A stretch of DNA of 64,000 bases, taken from Oscillospiraceae bacterium (GTDB lineage: Bacteria > Bacillota > Clostridia > Oscillospirales > Oscillospiraceae). The notes under the pieces were generated by a model. That model saw nothing but the letters and a program-made list of their open reading frames with translations, did not search any database and was not told the DNA's origin. Shown here piece after piece: positions 8,901 to 17,198 of the stretch; positions within the stretch are counted from its first letter, which is position 1; the number at the start of each line of letters is the position of its first letter. The DNA lies in assembly GCA_015067525.1 (NCBI GenBank), contig SVMH01000002.1:25080-89079 (forward strand), in the 5' to 3' direction. Both the position numbers and the translations under genes were made by a program.

Positions 8901-10022
8901 ATGAAACAGATTATTATAATCCCCGATTCCTTCAAAGGTACCCTTTCTGCCGTGGAATTCTGCCAGTTGGGCAGGGAAGTGGTGGAGAAGCATCTTCCCG
9001 ACTGCCGCGTGCTGACCATCCCTGTGGCTGACGGCGGCGAGGGCACGGTGGACTGCTTTGTCCATGCGCTGCAGGCCCGCCGCGTCTGCGTCGCGGTAAC
9101 AGGCCCCTGGGGCGAGAAAGTGCAGGCGGAATATGCCGTGCACGAGGACACGGCTTTCGTAGAGATGGCCCAGGCCGCCGGCCTTCCCATGGTGGGCGAG
9201 CGGAAAGATCCGTCCCTGACCACCACCTACGGCGTGGGCGAGCTGATCCGCCACGCGGTGGAACACGGCTGCCGGAACATTGTGGTGGGCCTTGGCGGTA
9301 GCTGTACCAACGACGCCGGTACCGGCGCCGCGGCTGCGCTGGGTGTCCGTTTCCGGGACGAGAGCGGCGCGGAATTTGTGCCCACCGGCTCTACCATGTG
9401 CCGTATCGCCGGCTATGACACGTCGGCGGCGCAGCAGCTCCTTTCCGGCTGCACCGTGACGGCTATGTGCGATATTGACAATCCCATGTACGGCCCCCAG
9501 GGCGCGGCCGCCATCTTCGGCCCGCAAAAGGGCGCGGATGAGGCTATGGTGGAGCGTCTTGACGCAGGCCTGCGCAGCCTTGCCGCCGTGATGCTGCGCC
9601 AGAGCGGCAGAGAGATTGCCGCCATTCCCGGTGCCGGTGCCGCCGGCGCGTTTGGCGCCGGTATCGTGGCTTTTACCGGCGGCCATTTGAAATCCGGTAT
9701 CGAGACGGTGCTGGACTGCGTGCAGTTTGACGAGCTGCTGCGTGACACGGATATGGTGTTCACCGGCGAAGGCCAGCTGGACAGCCAGAGTCTGCGGGGC
9801 AAGGTAGTCATCGGTATTGCCCGCCGCGCAGCAGCGCAGCACGTGCCGGTCACGGCCATCGTGGGCAGCGTGGGTGAGGGTGCCGAGGGCGCTTATGACT
9901 TGGGCGTCACGTCGGTTTTCAGCATCAACCGCCGCGCGGAGGACTTTTCCGTGTCCCGCCACAAGACGAAGGAGAATTTCACGGCCACCATGGACGCCAT
10001 CGTCCGTCTGCTGGCAAGATGA
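8901..10022 (+). CDS. Glycerate 2-kinase (GlxK/GarK family)
   Basis: The 373-residue protein phosphorylates glycerate with ATP, feeding glycolysis. Family hallmarks are the N-terminal PDSFKGTLSA, the VADGGEGTVDCF segment near 47, GLGGSCTNDAGTGAAAALG near 131-149 and TGEGQLDSQSL near 290. ATG 8901 is preceded by GAGAGGAG at good spacing, 14 nt after the larA-like stop, so the two are likely co-transcribed. A terminator directly follows, closing the PHP-larA-glycerate kinase unit. The exact isomer (R-glycerate to 2-phosphoglycerate is typical of this family) is inferred. Confidence 0.93.
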   Translation: MKQIIIIPDSFKGTLSAVEFCQLGREVVEKHLPDCRVLTIPVADGGEGTVDCFVHALQARRVCVAVTGPWGEKVQAEYAVHEDTAFVEMAQAAGLPMVGERKDPSLTTTYGVGELIRHAVEHGCRNIVVGLGGSCTNDAGTGAAAALGVRFRDESGAEFVPTGSTMCRIAGYDTSAAQQLLSGCTVTAMCDIDNPMYGPQGAAAIFGPQKGADEAMVERLDAGLRSLAAVMLRQSGREIAAIPGAGAAGAFGAGIVAFTGGHLKSGIETVLDCVQFDELLRDTDMVFTGEGQLDSQSLRGKVVIGIARRAAAQHVPVTAIVGSVGEGAEGAYDLGVTSVFSINRRAEDFSVSRHKTKENFTATMDAIVRLLAR

Positions 10023-10029
10023 GTTACCG

Positions 10030-10067
10030 ATGAAGGGATGGGCTGATGGCCTGTCCCTTCATTTTTT
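10030..10067 (+). terminator. Terminator after glycerate kinase
   Basis: ATGAAGGGA pairs with TCCCTTCAT around an inner GGGC/GGCC-like loop region and is followed by a T6 tract. Confidence 0.88.
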
Positions 10068-10119
10068 GCGCCAAATATGGGAAAACTTTTTCCAAAGACT
10101 GGAGTTCGGGTGCAAACTG

Positions 10120-10128
10120 TGCTATAGT
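10120..10128 (+). promoter_or_regulatory. Extended -10 promoter candidate for the multidomain gene
   Basis: TGC directly precedes TATAGT, an extended -10 form. No good -35 is seen at 16-18 nt. It sits about 60 nt upstream of the start at 10187, in the only gap between the preceding terminator and the gene. Confidence 0.45.
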
Positions 10129-10186
10129 TATCTTGGATTATTATCTGTGCGCAAGTGCACATCAAATACGTTTTGCGAGGTGCAAA

Positions 10187-13100
10187 ATGAGTGAGATGAA
10201 CTATCAGAATGAGGAACTGCGCCGCGTATTGCAGCAGCTGAGCGCGGAAGTGCCGGCAGCCGGCGCGCTGCTGGCGGACGAGGCTCTTATGGCGCAGCTG
10301 GAAGCGGTGGGCGGTCATGAAAGCGATGCCTGCCTCCGTACGCTGGAGCTGTGCACTGCCGTAATGGTGCAGCGCCCTGCGGATATAAAGCAGTGGCTCA
10401 GCGACCTTTGCGACCGCCTCAGCGACAATATGTTTCCCGATGCCCAGCACCCCCGCCGCGACCTGACAGAGGATGAGCGGCTGTATCTGGCGGTGCTGGA
10501 GAATGTACTGCCGCAGCACGTTGCAGAGTTTGACCCGCTGACGGATGTACTGCGCTTTGAAGAGGAGGCTCTACACCGTAGCCGCGTAGCCAAGGAATAC
10601 GCCCGCTACCGCCGCGCCATCGTGGCCGCCCACGTGCTGCCTCTGATGCGTATCAGCCGCGAGATCCGCCCCTTTGACCCGGCCTCCCATACCATCGGCG
10701 TGCACAATGTGGCGCTGCACACCGCCATCATGGCGGACAAAGCCGGCATCGCTGTGGACCTGCCGCTGGTCAGTGCCGCGGCCTTTGGCCACGATATCGG
10801 CAAGTTTGGCTGCCGCGGTGACGATGCCCGCCGCATTCCGTATCTGCACTACTACTATACGTGGCAGTGGTTCAGCGAACACGACATGGAGGAACTGGGC
10901 CACGTGTCGGCCAACCACTCCACGTGGGATCTGGAGTTTGAGAACCTGCCGGTGGAGTCGCTGCTGCTGATCTATGCCGACTTTCGCGTCCGTGGTACCC
11001 GCGGGGCGGACGGTAAGGAGCAGATTCGCATCTATACGCTGGCCGAAGCTTATGAAATGATCTTCTCCAAGCTCTACGACATGACACCGGAGAAACAGAA
11101 GCGCTACCAGACTGTTTACTACAAGCTGCGCGATTTTGAGCGGCTGCTGTGCTCGGCCGGTGTGCCGACCGATATGGGCGAGGATACGCTGCGTGCGGCC
11201 GATACCCGGGATGAATCCCTGCTTTCCGCGGAAGACGCTTTGCAGGCGCTGCGGAACATGGCTCTTTCCGGTTCCATGCGATTGATGCGTACCATCACCA
11301 CCGATCACTCCTTTGAGCAGCTCCTGGAGCAGGCCAAGGGCGAGAAGAACCTGCAGCGTATCCGCACTTACCTCATGCTGCTGCAGGAATACAGCACCTA
11401 CATGACCAAGTCCAACAAGAAAAAGACGCTGCTGCTGCTCTATGAGCTGCTGATGCATCCTGACGGCGATGTGCGCCGTATTGCCGGTCAGATCATGGGC
11501 CAGATTCTGGCCAACAGCGGCCCTAAATACCGCAAGGAGCGCCCGCAGGGCGCCAAGCGGGGCGTCATGATCCCCACCATGATGGCGCTGCTGGATGAGT
11601 CGGTGGTGCTGTGGGAGACGTATATCGAGGCCTGCCTCCATCCCGACCGCAAAATTGCGCCCAAGCACGCTCTGCGCATCTCCAACAGTCTGAAAACGCT
11701 GTGTGAGTCTCTCTTTGCCAGCAGCGATCCCAAGGAGTCCCGCCAGATGGTGGAGCCGATCCTGCGCCGTCTCTATGACGCACAGGGTGCGGACCGCTTT
11801 GTGCTGGTGGACGCCCTGACCATGATCCCCTATGAGCATATCCCGGAGGAACACCGCATTTCCATCGTGGAATCGCTGGGCGCCATGCTGAGCGAGGATG
11901 AGATCCGCCTGCAGCTGACGGCCCTGCGCTGTCTGGAATCGCTGCGCGTCCATCCGGAAGTTGTGTGTAAAGTGGAAGAGGTTGTCAATGCTTTTGATAC
12001 CTCGTTTTATAGCGACCGTGAGGTGCTGGAATACCGCAAACGCTGCGCTCTGGGCCGGCGTGAGGACAAGCTGGACGAGGACAGCGCTTCCCGTATCTAC
12101 CTCAGTAACCTGAAGAGCGCCGTTCACTGGACGGTGAAGCTGACCCAGATCGATATGCTCTGCGACCATGCCAGAGCCTGCCCTGAAACGGCGTTTCACA
12201 CGGCCATGCACCTTTCCAACGTGCTGTCCGTCAGTGAGCATTTCCCCGTGCGCCAGTCTGCCGGCCAGCATTTGCTGGAGATCGCGCCGCTGCTGAGCGT
12301 TGACCATATCAACGAGATCACCATCGACCTGCTGCGCGAACTGGAGACCGGTCAGGATGAGATCTCCTACGTGATCCCGCCGTATCTGGGCGGTTTGATG
12401 TGCCTGCTGCCGGAGAAGGAGCTGTGGGAAGCTGAGGACTATCTGGAGCAGCTGGCGCGCGGCAGCGCTATTCGCCCCGCCCGCGTGGCACTGCATGTGG
12501 TGGGTGAGATGCTCAACACGCTGCCGGAGCGCGAAAGTGCCATGATCGACCGGACGCTGGGTCTTCTGATGACCGGCATCTGCCACTACGAGCCCACCAT
12601 CCACCAGAGCGCGCTGGCCGTACTGTGCCGCGACGTGCTGGGCAGCAGCCGCATTGCGCTGCAGCGCCGCGCGGACATGTTCGTCCACCTGCACAAAAAG
12701 CTGCTGACGGTGCTGGCGGAGGCGCAGCAGGACCAGCTGTCCTTCTTCAACAGCGCCGCCATGCTCAACCACCTTTACCGCTTTATTGTGCGCCGTGAGG
12801 TGGACTGCGGCGAGTTTGCCTTCCCGGCACCCAAGCCGGCGGCCTTCTTCCCCGGCACCTTTGACCCCTTCTCCGTGGGCCATAAGCAGATCGTAGAAGA
12901 GATCCGCCGTATGGGCTTTGAGGTGTACCTGTCGGTGGATGAGTTCTCTTGGTCCAAGATGCCGCTGCCCAAGCTGCTGCGCCGTCAGATCGTCAGCATC
13001 TCGGTGGCCGACCAGTGGGATACCTATCTCTTCCCGGATGATATTCCTGTCAACATCGCCATGCCGGAGGATCTGGCCAAGCTGCCCCGGTTGCTGCCGG

Positions 13101-14875
13101 ACCGTCCGCTGTATCTGGTGGCAGGCAGCGATGTGATCTATAACGCCTCTGCCTACCGTGGCGCCCAACCGGGCAGCGCGGCGGAGTATAACCATATCAT
13201 TTTCTGCCGCAATCTCAGTGAGCAGGCGGAGCATTCTGCCTTGAAGGAGATCATTCGCGGCGATCTGAAGATCCTGTCGCTGCCGCCGTTCTATGAGTCG
13301 GTCAGCTCCACCCGTATCCGCCAGTTTATTGACCGCAAGCTGGATATCTCCATGCTGGTGGACCCTGTGGTGCAGTCCTTTATCTATGAGTACGGTTTCT
13401 ATGTCCGCTCTCCTGAGCTGAAGAACGTGATGAAGCCGCAGGACGTCTATTTCTCCCGTTACCGCGAGGCGGATGCTGCGCTGCCGGAGGAACTGAACGC
13501 CACCATCTCCGCCCTGAGTAAGCCTCTGGCGGTGACGCTGCGGGAAAGACCCGATACCATGCTGGGTTGGGCGGTTGGCCATACACTGCAGGCGGCGGAT
13601 CTCTATGACGCCCTGCACTCTCTGGAGGCGGCCCGCTATGTGCGCCGCTACGCTTCCGGCCGCATCCTCATGATCGATGAGGTATATACCGGCGAAACGC
13701 GCACCATGGAACGGTGCCGCATGCAGGTCAACGAGCTGCTGGCCCGCAGTCTGGCCAATGACCACACCTATGCCCTGTGCCGCTGCACGCCGGAGGATAC
13801 GGCGCTGCGTGAGGCGCTGGAGCAGATGGGCTTCCAGCCGGTGGCAGACTGTGAAAATACCTTCTGCGTGGATATGCGCGCGCCGGTCATGCTGCTGCAG
13901 GACGTGCTGCTGTGGCTGAAAAAGCCCCATCAGGACGATGCCGACGTGAAAAAGGCGGTGCTGCGCACCCGCCCGAAGATGCGCCGCGCCCTGTGCGATA
14001 TGTTCCCGGGCCAGCTGGTGCTGTGCTTTGACTCGGAGATGCTCAATCAGGCGGTGATGGAGCGGGTGCAGCAGGTCAACGGCGTGCAGGATGTGCCCGC
14101 CGGCGTGCGCCGTCTGGGCCCCTATATGTGTGTGCCCTACGGTAAGATCCTCTCCAACGAGATCGTGCCCAATACGGTGACCAAGACGCTCCATGCCGAA
14201 AAGTGCTTCGACTCCGAGATCGAGAACTTCGACATCGTGGAATATCCCGGCTATTCCCAACTCCATACCCAGGCCCGGACGCTGCGCTCGTTCCGCCGCC
14301 CGCTGCTGCTGGTGGATGATTTCCTCCACAAGGGCTATCGGATCGAGAAGCTGGATAAGGTCTTCCGTGAGGAGCAGCTGACCATCGACCGCATTATCGT
14401 GGGCATCATGTCCGGCAACGGCAAGGATCTGATGCAGGTCCAGGGCCGTCAGGCAGAGTGTGAGTATTTTATCCCCAATCTGCGCTACTGGCTGACGGAG
14501 AGTCTTCTCTATCCCTTTGTGGGCGGTGACAGCGTGGGTCAGCAGACCATGACGGAGCATATGCTGCCGTCCATCAACCTGATCCTGCCGTACTACTATC
14601 CCAACTTCATGCCGGAGGTCAGTGAAAAGAACATCCGTAGCTTCAGCCGTGTGGCGCTGGAAAACGCCCTGACCATCATGCGGGAGCTGGAGCGCTGCCA
14701 CCAGCGCATTTTCAACACCTCGCTGACCATCCGCCGACTGGGCGAAGCGCTGCAGCAGCCCCGCCTGCCGGATAAGGGCGACTGCATGAAATATGACTTC
14801 AGCCGTCCGGCTTCGGATTATCTGGTGGAGGACCTGCGGCAGATCCAGCGTATCTGCCGCCGTGAAAAGGAGTAA
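10187..14875 (+). CDS. Giant HD / repeat / NadD-like / GNAT-like / PRTase-like protein
   Basis: This 1562-residue cytosolic protein is unusual. ATG 10187 has GAGGT upstream; the ORF track adds 47 spurious residues. Domains in order: an HD phosphohydrolase-like domain (~165-300; VHNVALH, FGHDIGKFG, NHSTWDLE, YADFRVRG); a long alpha-helical, HEAT-like region (~370-870); a nucleotidyltransferase of the NadD/cytidylyltransferase fold (~884-1070) with FFPGTFDPFSVGHKQ and the closing SVSSTRIRQFI; a GNAT-like part (~1080-1240; GRILMIDEVYTGE, LREALEQMGFQPV); and a region with a PRPP-loop-like LLLVDDFLHKGYR (~1373) suggesting a phosphoribosyltransferase fold. The HD and nucleotidyltransferase calls are strong, the GNAT and PRTase calls are fold guesses. 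It heads a tight unit with the next two genes; its substrate is unknown. Confidence 0.72.
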   Translation: MSEMNYQNEELRRVLQQLSAEVPAAGALLADEALMAQLEAVGGHESDACLRTLELCTAVMVQRPADIKQWLSDLCDRLSDNMFPDAQHPRRDLTEDERLYLAVLENVLPQHVAEFDPLTDVLRFEEEALHRSRVAKEYARYRRAIVAAHVLPLMRISREIRPFDPASHTIGVHNVALHTAIMADKAGIAVDLPLVSAAAFGHDIGKFGCRGDDARRIPYLHYYYTWQWFSEHDMEELGHVSANHSTWDLEFENLPVESLLLIYADFRVRGTRGADGKEQIRIYTLAEAYEMIFSKLYDMTPEKQKRYQTVYYKLRDFERLLCSAGVPTDMGEDTLRAADTRDESLLSAEDALQALRNMALSGSMRLMRTITTDHSFEQLLEQAKGEKNLQRIRTYLMLLQEYSTYMTKSNKKKTLLLLYELLMHPDGDVRRIAGQIMGQILANSGPKYRKERPQGAKRGVMIPTMMALLDESVVLWETYIEACLHPDRKIAPKHALRISNSLKTLCESLFASSDPKESRQMVEPILRRLYDAQGADRFVLVDALTMIPYEHIPEEHRISIVESLGAMLSEDEIRLQLTALRCLESLRVHPEVVCKVEEVVNAFDTSFYSDREVLEYRKRCALGRREDKLDEDSASRIYLSNLKSAVHWTVKLTQIDMLCDHARACPETAFHTAMHLSNVLSVSEHFPVRQSAGQHLLEIAPLLSVDHINEITIDLLRELETGQDEISYVIPPYLGGLMCLLPEKELWEAEDYLEQLARGSAIRPARVALHVVGEMLNTLPERESAMIDRTLGLLMTGICHYEPTIHQSALAVLCRDVLGSSRIALQRRADMFVHLHKKLLTVLAEAQQDQLSFFNSAAMLNHLYRFIVRREVDCGEFAFPAPKPAAFFPGTFDPFSVGHKQIVEEIRRMGFEVYLSVDEFSWSKMPLPKLLRRQIVSISVADQWDTYLFPDDIPVNIAMPEDLAKLPRLLPDRPLYLVAGSDVIYNASAYRGAQPGSAAEYNHIIFCRNLSEQAEHSALKEIIRGDLKILSLPPFYESVSSTRIRQFIDRKLDISMLVDPVVQSFIYEYGFYVRSPELKNVMKPQDVYFSRYREADAALPEELNATISALSKPLAVTLRERPDTMLGWAVGHTLQAADLYDALHSLEAARYVRRYASGRILMIDEVYTGETRTMERCRMQVNELLARSLANDHTYALCRCTPEDTALREALEQMGFQPVADCENTFCVDMRAPVMLLQDVLLWLKKPHQDDADVKKAVLRTRPKMRRALCDMFPGQLVLCFDSEMLNQAVMERVQQVNGVQDVPAGVRRLGPYMCVPYGKILSNEIVPNTVTKTLHAEKCFDSEIENFDIVEYPGYSQLHTQARTLRSFRRPLLLVDDFLHKGYRIEKLDKVFREEQLTIDRIIVGIMSGNGKDLMQVQGRQAECEYFIPNLRYWLTESLLYPFVGGDSVGQQTMTEHMLPSINLILPYYYPNFMPEVSEKNIRSFSRVALENALTIMRELERCHQRIFNTSLTIRRLGEALQQPRLPDKGDCMKYDFSRPASDYLVEDLRQIQRICRREKE

Positions 14876-14877
14876 CC

Positions 14878-16107
14878 ATGCTGAAACGATGGAATGATAT
14901 CTGCCTGTGCGGGGAAGAGGAACAGCTCTTTCCCGCCGGCGCTCAGCCGGTAACGGAGCTGTTTGCGCCGCTGGTGTTTCTGGTGCGGCGCGACGGCATG
15001 ACGTGCCGCGGCATCTGGGCCATCAACTCCCTTGCTGAGTTGGCGGAAGAGGAGGGCGTGCGCTGCCTGCTGCCCTGTGCCGACACGGAGACAGACGAAT
15101 TGGCGGACTTTGTGCACTGCCACGGTGCCACGGTGGCCAATGTGACCTTTGGACGCGTATTTGACCTGCTGCCCCGCATTTTGTTTCCCAAAACGGACGG
15201 TTTTCGTGTGACGCTGGTAGGTTTGGGCGATGTGGGCGGCACGGTGCTGACCGGCTTAAAGCTGCTGGGCCGCGAGATCGATGAGATCGCTGTCTTTGAC
15301 CCCAACGAGGCCATGTGCCGCCGCTATGAGATGGAGCTCAATCAGGTGCTGCCGGAGCATCCCGGCGGATATATGCCCCGGGTGAGCATCTGCAGCGAAG
15401 AACAGCTTTTCAACTGCGATGTGTTCATCTTCACCGCTTCCCGCGGTGTGCCCGCATTGGGCAGCGGCGTCAAGGACGTGCGTATGGCCCAATTTGAGGC
15501 CAACCGCGCCATGCTGGGTGTGTACACCCGTAAGGCCCGTGAGGCGGGCTTTGAGGGATTGTTCTGTCAGGTGTCCGATCCGGTGGATCATCTATCCCGC
15601 GAGGTGTTTCTGCACTCTAACCGCGATGACACCGGCGCCTGCGATTTCGCCGGCCTCCTGCCGGAGCAGGTGCAAGGCTTCGGCCTTGGCGTGATGGCGG
15701 CCCGCGCTGCCTATTACGCGGAGAAAGAGGGCGTTCCCTTCGAAAAGGGACGGGTCTACGGCCCCCACGGTCAGGGACTGATCGTGGCCAATTGCCCCGA
15801 TGCCGGTTACGATGACGCCGCCTCCTGCCGTTTGACCGACCTGACACGCACGGCCAATCTGGCGGTGCGTGAGCTGGGCTTCAAACCCTATATCGCCCCG
15901 GGCCTTTCCTCGGCGGCGGTATCCATCCTGCGCCTGCTGCGCGGCGAGGTGCATTACGGCGCCGTGCCGCTGGGCGGTGCGTATTTTGGCTGCACCAGCC
16001 GTATGACGCGCCGCGGCGTGGAACTGCAGCGCGAACCGGTCTGTGAGACTTTGCTGCAGCGTCTGGAGGAAACTCACCGCGCACTGCGTGAGTTTGATTA
16101 CGCATGA
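14878..16107 (+). CDS. Divergent lactate/malate dehydrogenase-like protein
   Basis: The 409-residue protein has the L-LDH/MDH layout. After a ~90-residue extra N-terminal part comes the Rossmann VTLVGLGDVGGTVLTG (~104-119), then FIFTASRGVPALGSG with KDVRMAQFEANRAML, SDPVDHLSREVF, and the His-bearing GPHGQG (His297). The relay aspartate of LDH/MDH (LDxxR) appears to be Met273 (GVMAARAAYY), so ordinary hydroxyacid oxidation is doubtful. It starts 2 nt after the giant gene (AAGGAG RBS inside that gene) and overlaps the next gene by 4 nt, so the products probably act together. It may use NAD(H) on an unusual substrate or serve as a binding protein. Confidence 0.75.
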   Translation: MLKRWNDICLCGEEEQLFPAGAQPVTELFAPLVFLVRRDGMTCRGIWAINSLAELAEEEGVRCLLPCADTETDELADFVHCHGATVANVTFGRVFDLLPRILFPKTDGFRVTLVGLGDVGGTVLTGLKLLGREIDEIAVFDPNEAMCRRYEMELNQVLPEHPGGYMPRVSICSEEQLFNCDVFIFTASRGVPALGSGVKDVRMAQFEANRAMLGVYTRKAREAGFEGLFCQVSDPVDHLSREVFLHSNRDDTGACDFAGLLPEQVQGFGLGVMAARAAYYAEKEGVPFEKGRVYGPHGQGLIVANCPDAGYDDAASCRLTDLTRTANLAVRELGFKPYIAPGLSSAAVSILRLLRGEVHYGAVPLGGAYFGCTSRMTRRGVELQREPVCETLLQRLEETHRALREFDYA

Positions 16108-17153
16108 GCGGCGCCGTGTATGTGCTGCGCCTTGGCCGCAGCCCCCGACTGGAAAAGATGCTGGATGCGGCGCTGTGCGGCCGCGAAGTGAAAGAACTGA
16201 CGTCGGACGCACTGGCACAGGGTATTTACGACCGCCGCATTCTGTTCGCCGTTGCCGTGGATGAACTGGGCGTGGATGAAACGTTCCTGCGTGCGCTGCG
16301 GACGCTGCGCAGCAGCGGACAGTGCCTGCGCGGCTGCGTGGGCGGCATCATTGTGGATGGCGCGGATGAGCTTTACACCAAATCCGCGGCGCAGGAATTG
16401 GCGCTCAGCGCCAATCAGGTCGGCTGTACGTTCCCCGGAAAGCCGCTGGTGGAGGGCACGGGCTCTCTTTATAACCAGCACATTCTGGCCCAGCGGCTGG
16501 GCCTGAGCTGGGAGGAGACCTATTTCGCCCGCGGCAGGGAACTGGTGGAGCGGATCCTGGCCTTTGAAGCGCCGAAATTCGATAACCCCAAGATCCTGAT
16601 GCTCCACGCGTCGGATAATCTGCGCTCCAACACGGTCTGGCTGGGCCGGCAGCTGCTGCAGCGGCTGCCGGAGAATTTCTCCGTGCGGGAGATCTCACTG
16701 CAAAACGGCACCATCCACGATTGCCGCGGCTGCTCCTATGCAGCCTGCCTCCACTTTTCTCAGAGCGGCACCTGCTTTTACGGCGGCACCATCTCGCAGG
16801 AGGTGCTGCCGGCCATTCGGGAATGTGACGCCATGCTCTTTTTGTGCCCCAACTACAATGACGCAGTCAGTGCCAATCTGATGGCCCTCTTTAACCGCAT
16901 GACCAACCTTCTGGTGCAGCAGGAACTGATGGATAAGCACCTGTTCGGCGTGGTGGTTTCCGGCTATTCCGGTAGCGATCTGGTGGCCCGCCAGCTGCTG
17001 GGTGCGCTGTGCTTCAACAAGACGGTGACGCTGCCGGCTCAATTCTGCATGATGGAAACGGCGCACGACCCCGGCTCTGCGCAGAAGCTGGCTGGCGTAG
17101 AGCAGCGTTTGGATGCGTTTGCCGCCCATATGGCGCAGACTTTGCAAAAATGA
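16104..17153 (+). CDS. FMN-reductase/flavodoxin-like protein with N-terminal extension
   Basis: The 349-residue protein has two parts. Residues ~1-155 form a domain I cannot name with certainty; GGIIVDGADELYTK and GSLYNQHILAQRLG faintly recall shikimate-dehydrogenase-like or Rossmann segments. Residues ~165-349 resemble the NADPH-dependent FMN reductase family: PKILMLHASDN, a cysteine-rich CRGCSYAAC, FLCPNYNDAVSANLMALFNR and VVSGYSGSD. ATG 16104 overlaps the preceding stop as ATGA. A terminator closes the unit. Together with the dehydrogenase-like neighbour it suggests a redox role coupled to whatever the giant protein does (inference). Confidence 0.7.
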   Translation: MSGAVYVLRLGRSPRLEKMLDAALCGREVKELTSDALAQGIYDRRILFAVAVDELGVDETFLRALRTLRSSGQCLRGCVGGIIVDGADELYTKSAAQELALSANQVGCTFPGKPLVEGTGSLYNQHILAQRLGLSWEETYFARGRELVERILAFEAPKFDNPKILMLHASDNLRSNTVWLGRQLLQRLPENFSVREISLQNGTIHDCRGCSYAACLHFSQSGTCFYGGTISQEVLPAIRECDAMLFLCPNYNDAVSANLMALFNRMTNLLVQQELMDKHLFGVVVSGYSGSDLVARQLLGALCFNKTVTLPAQFCMMETAHDPGSAQKLAGVEQRLDAFAAHMAQTLQK

Positions 17154-17157
17154 GAAA

Positions 17158-17189
17158 ACACACGCAGACACGGTCTGCGTGTGTTTTTT
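17158..17189. terminator. Bidirectional terminator, multidomain unit / spoIIP
   Basis: A perfect 12-bp stem, ACACACGCAGAC with GTCTGCGTGTGT and a 3-nt loop, is flanked by A and T tracts. It lies between convergent genes and can serve both. Confidence 0.93.
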
Positions 17190-17198
17190 GCGCCGCGA

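Noticed and set aside
10150-10180. Small inverted repeat TGTGC...GCACA before the giant gene as an operator
   Set aside because: The 5-bp arms are too short to separate from chance; left unassigned.
10571-14701. A 1376-codon minus-strand ORF opposite the giant gene
   Set aside because: Composition (Gln/His/Leu-rich) and perfect overlap with a coding strand show it is a codon-bias shadow.
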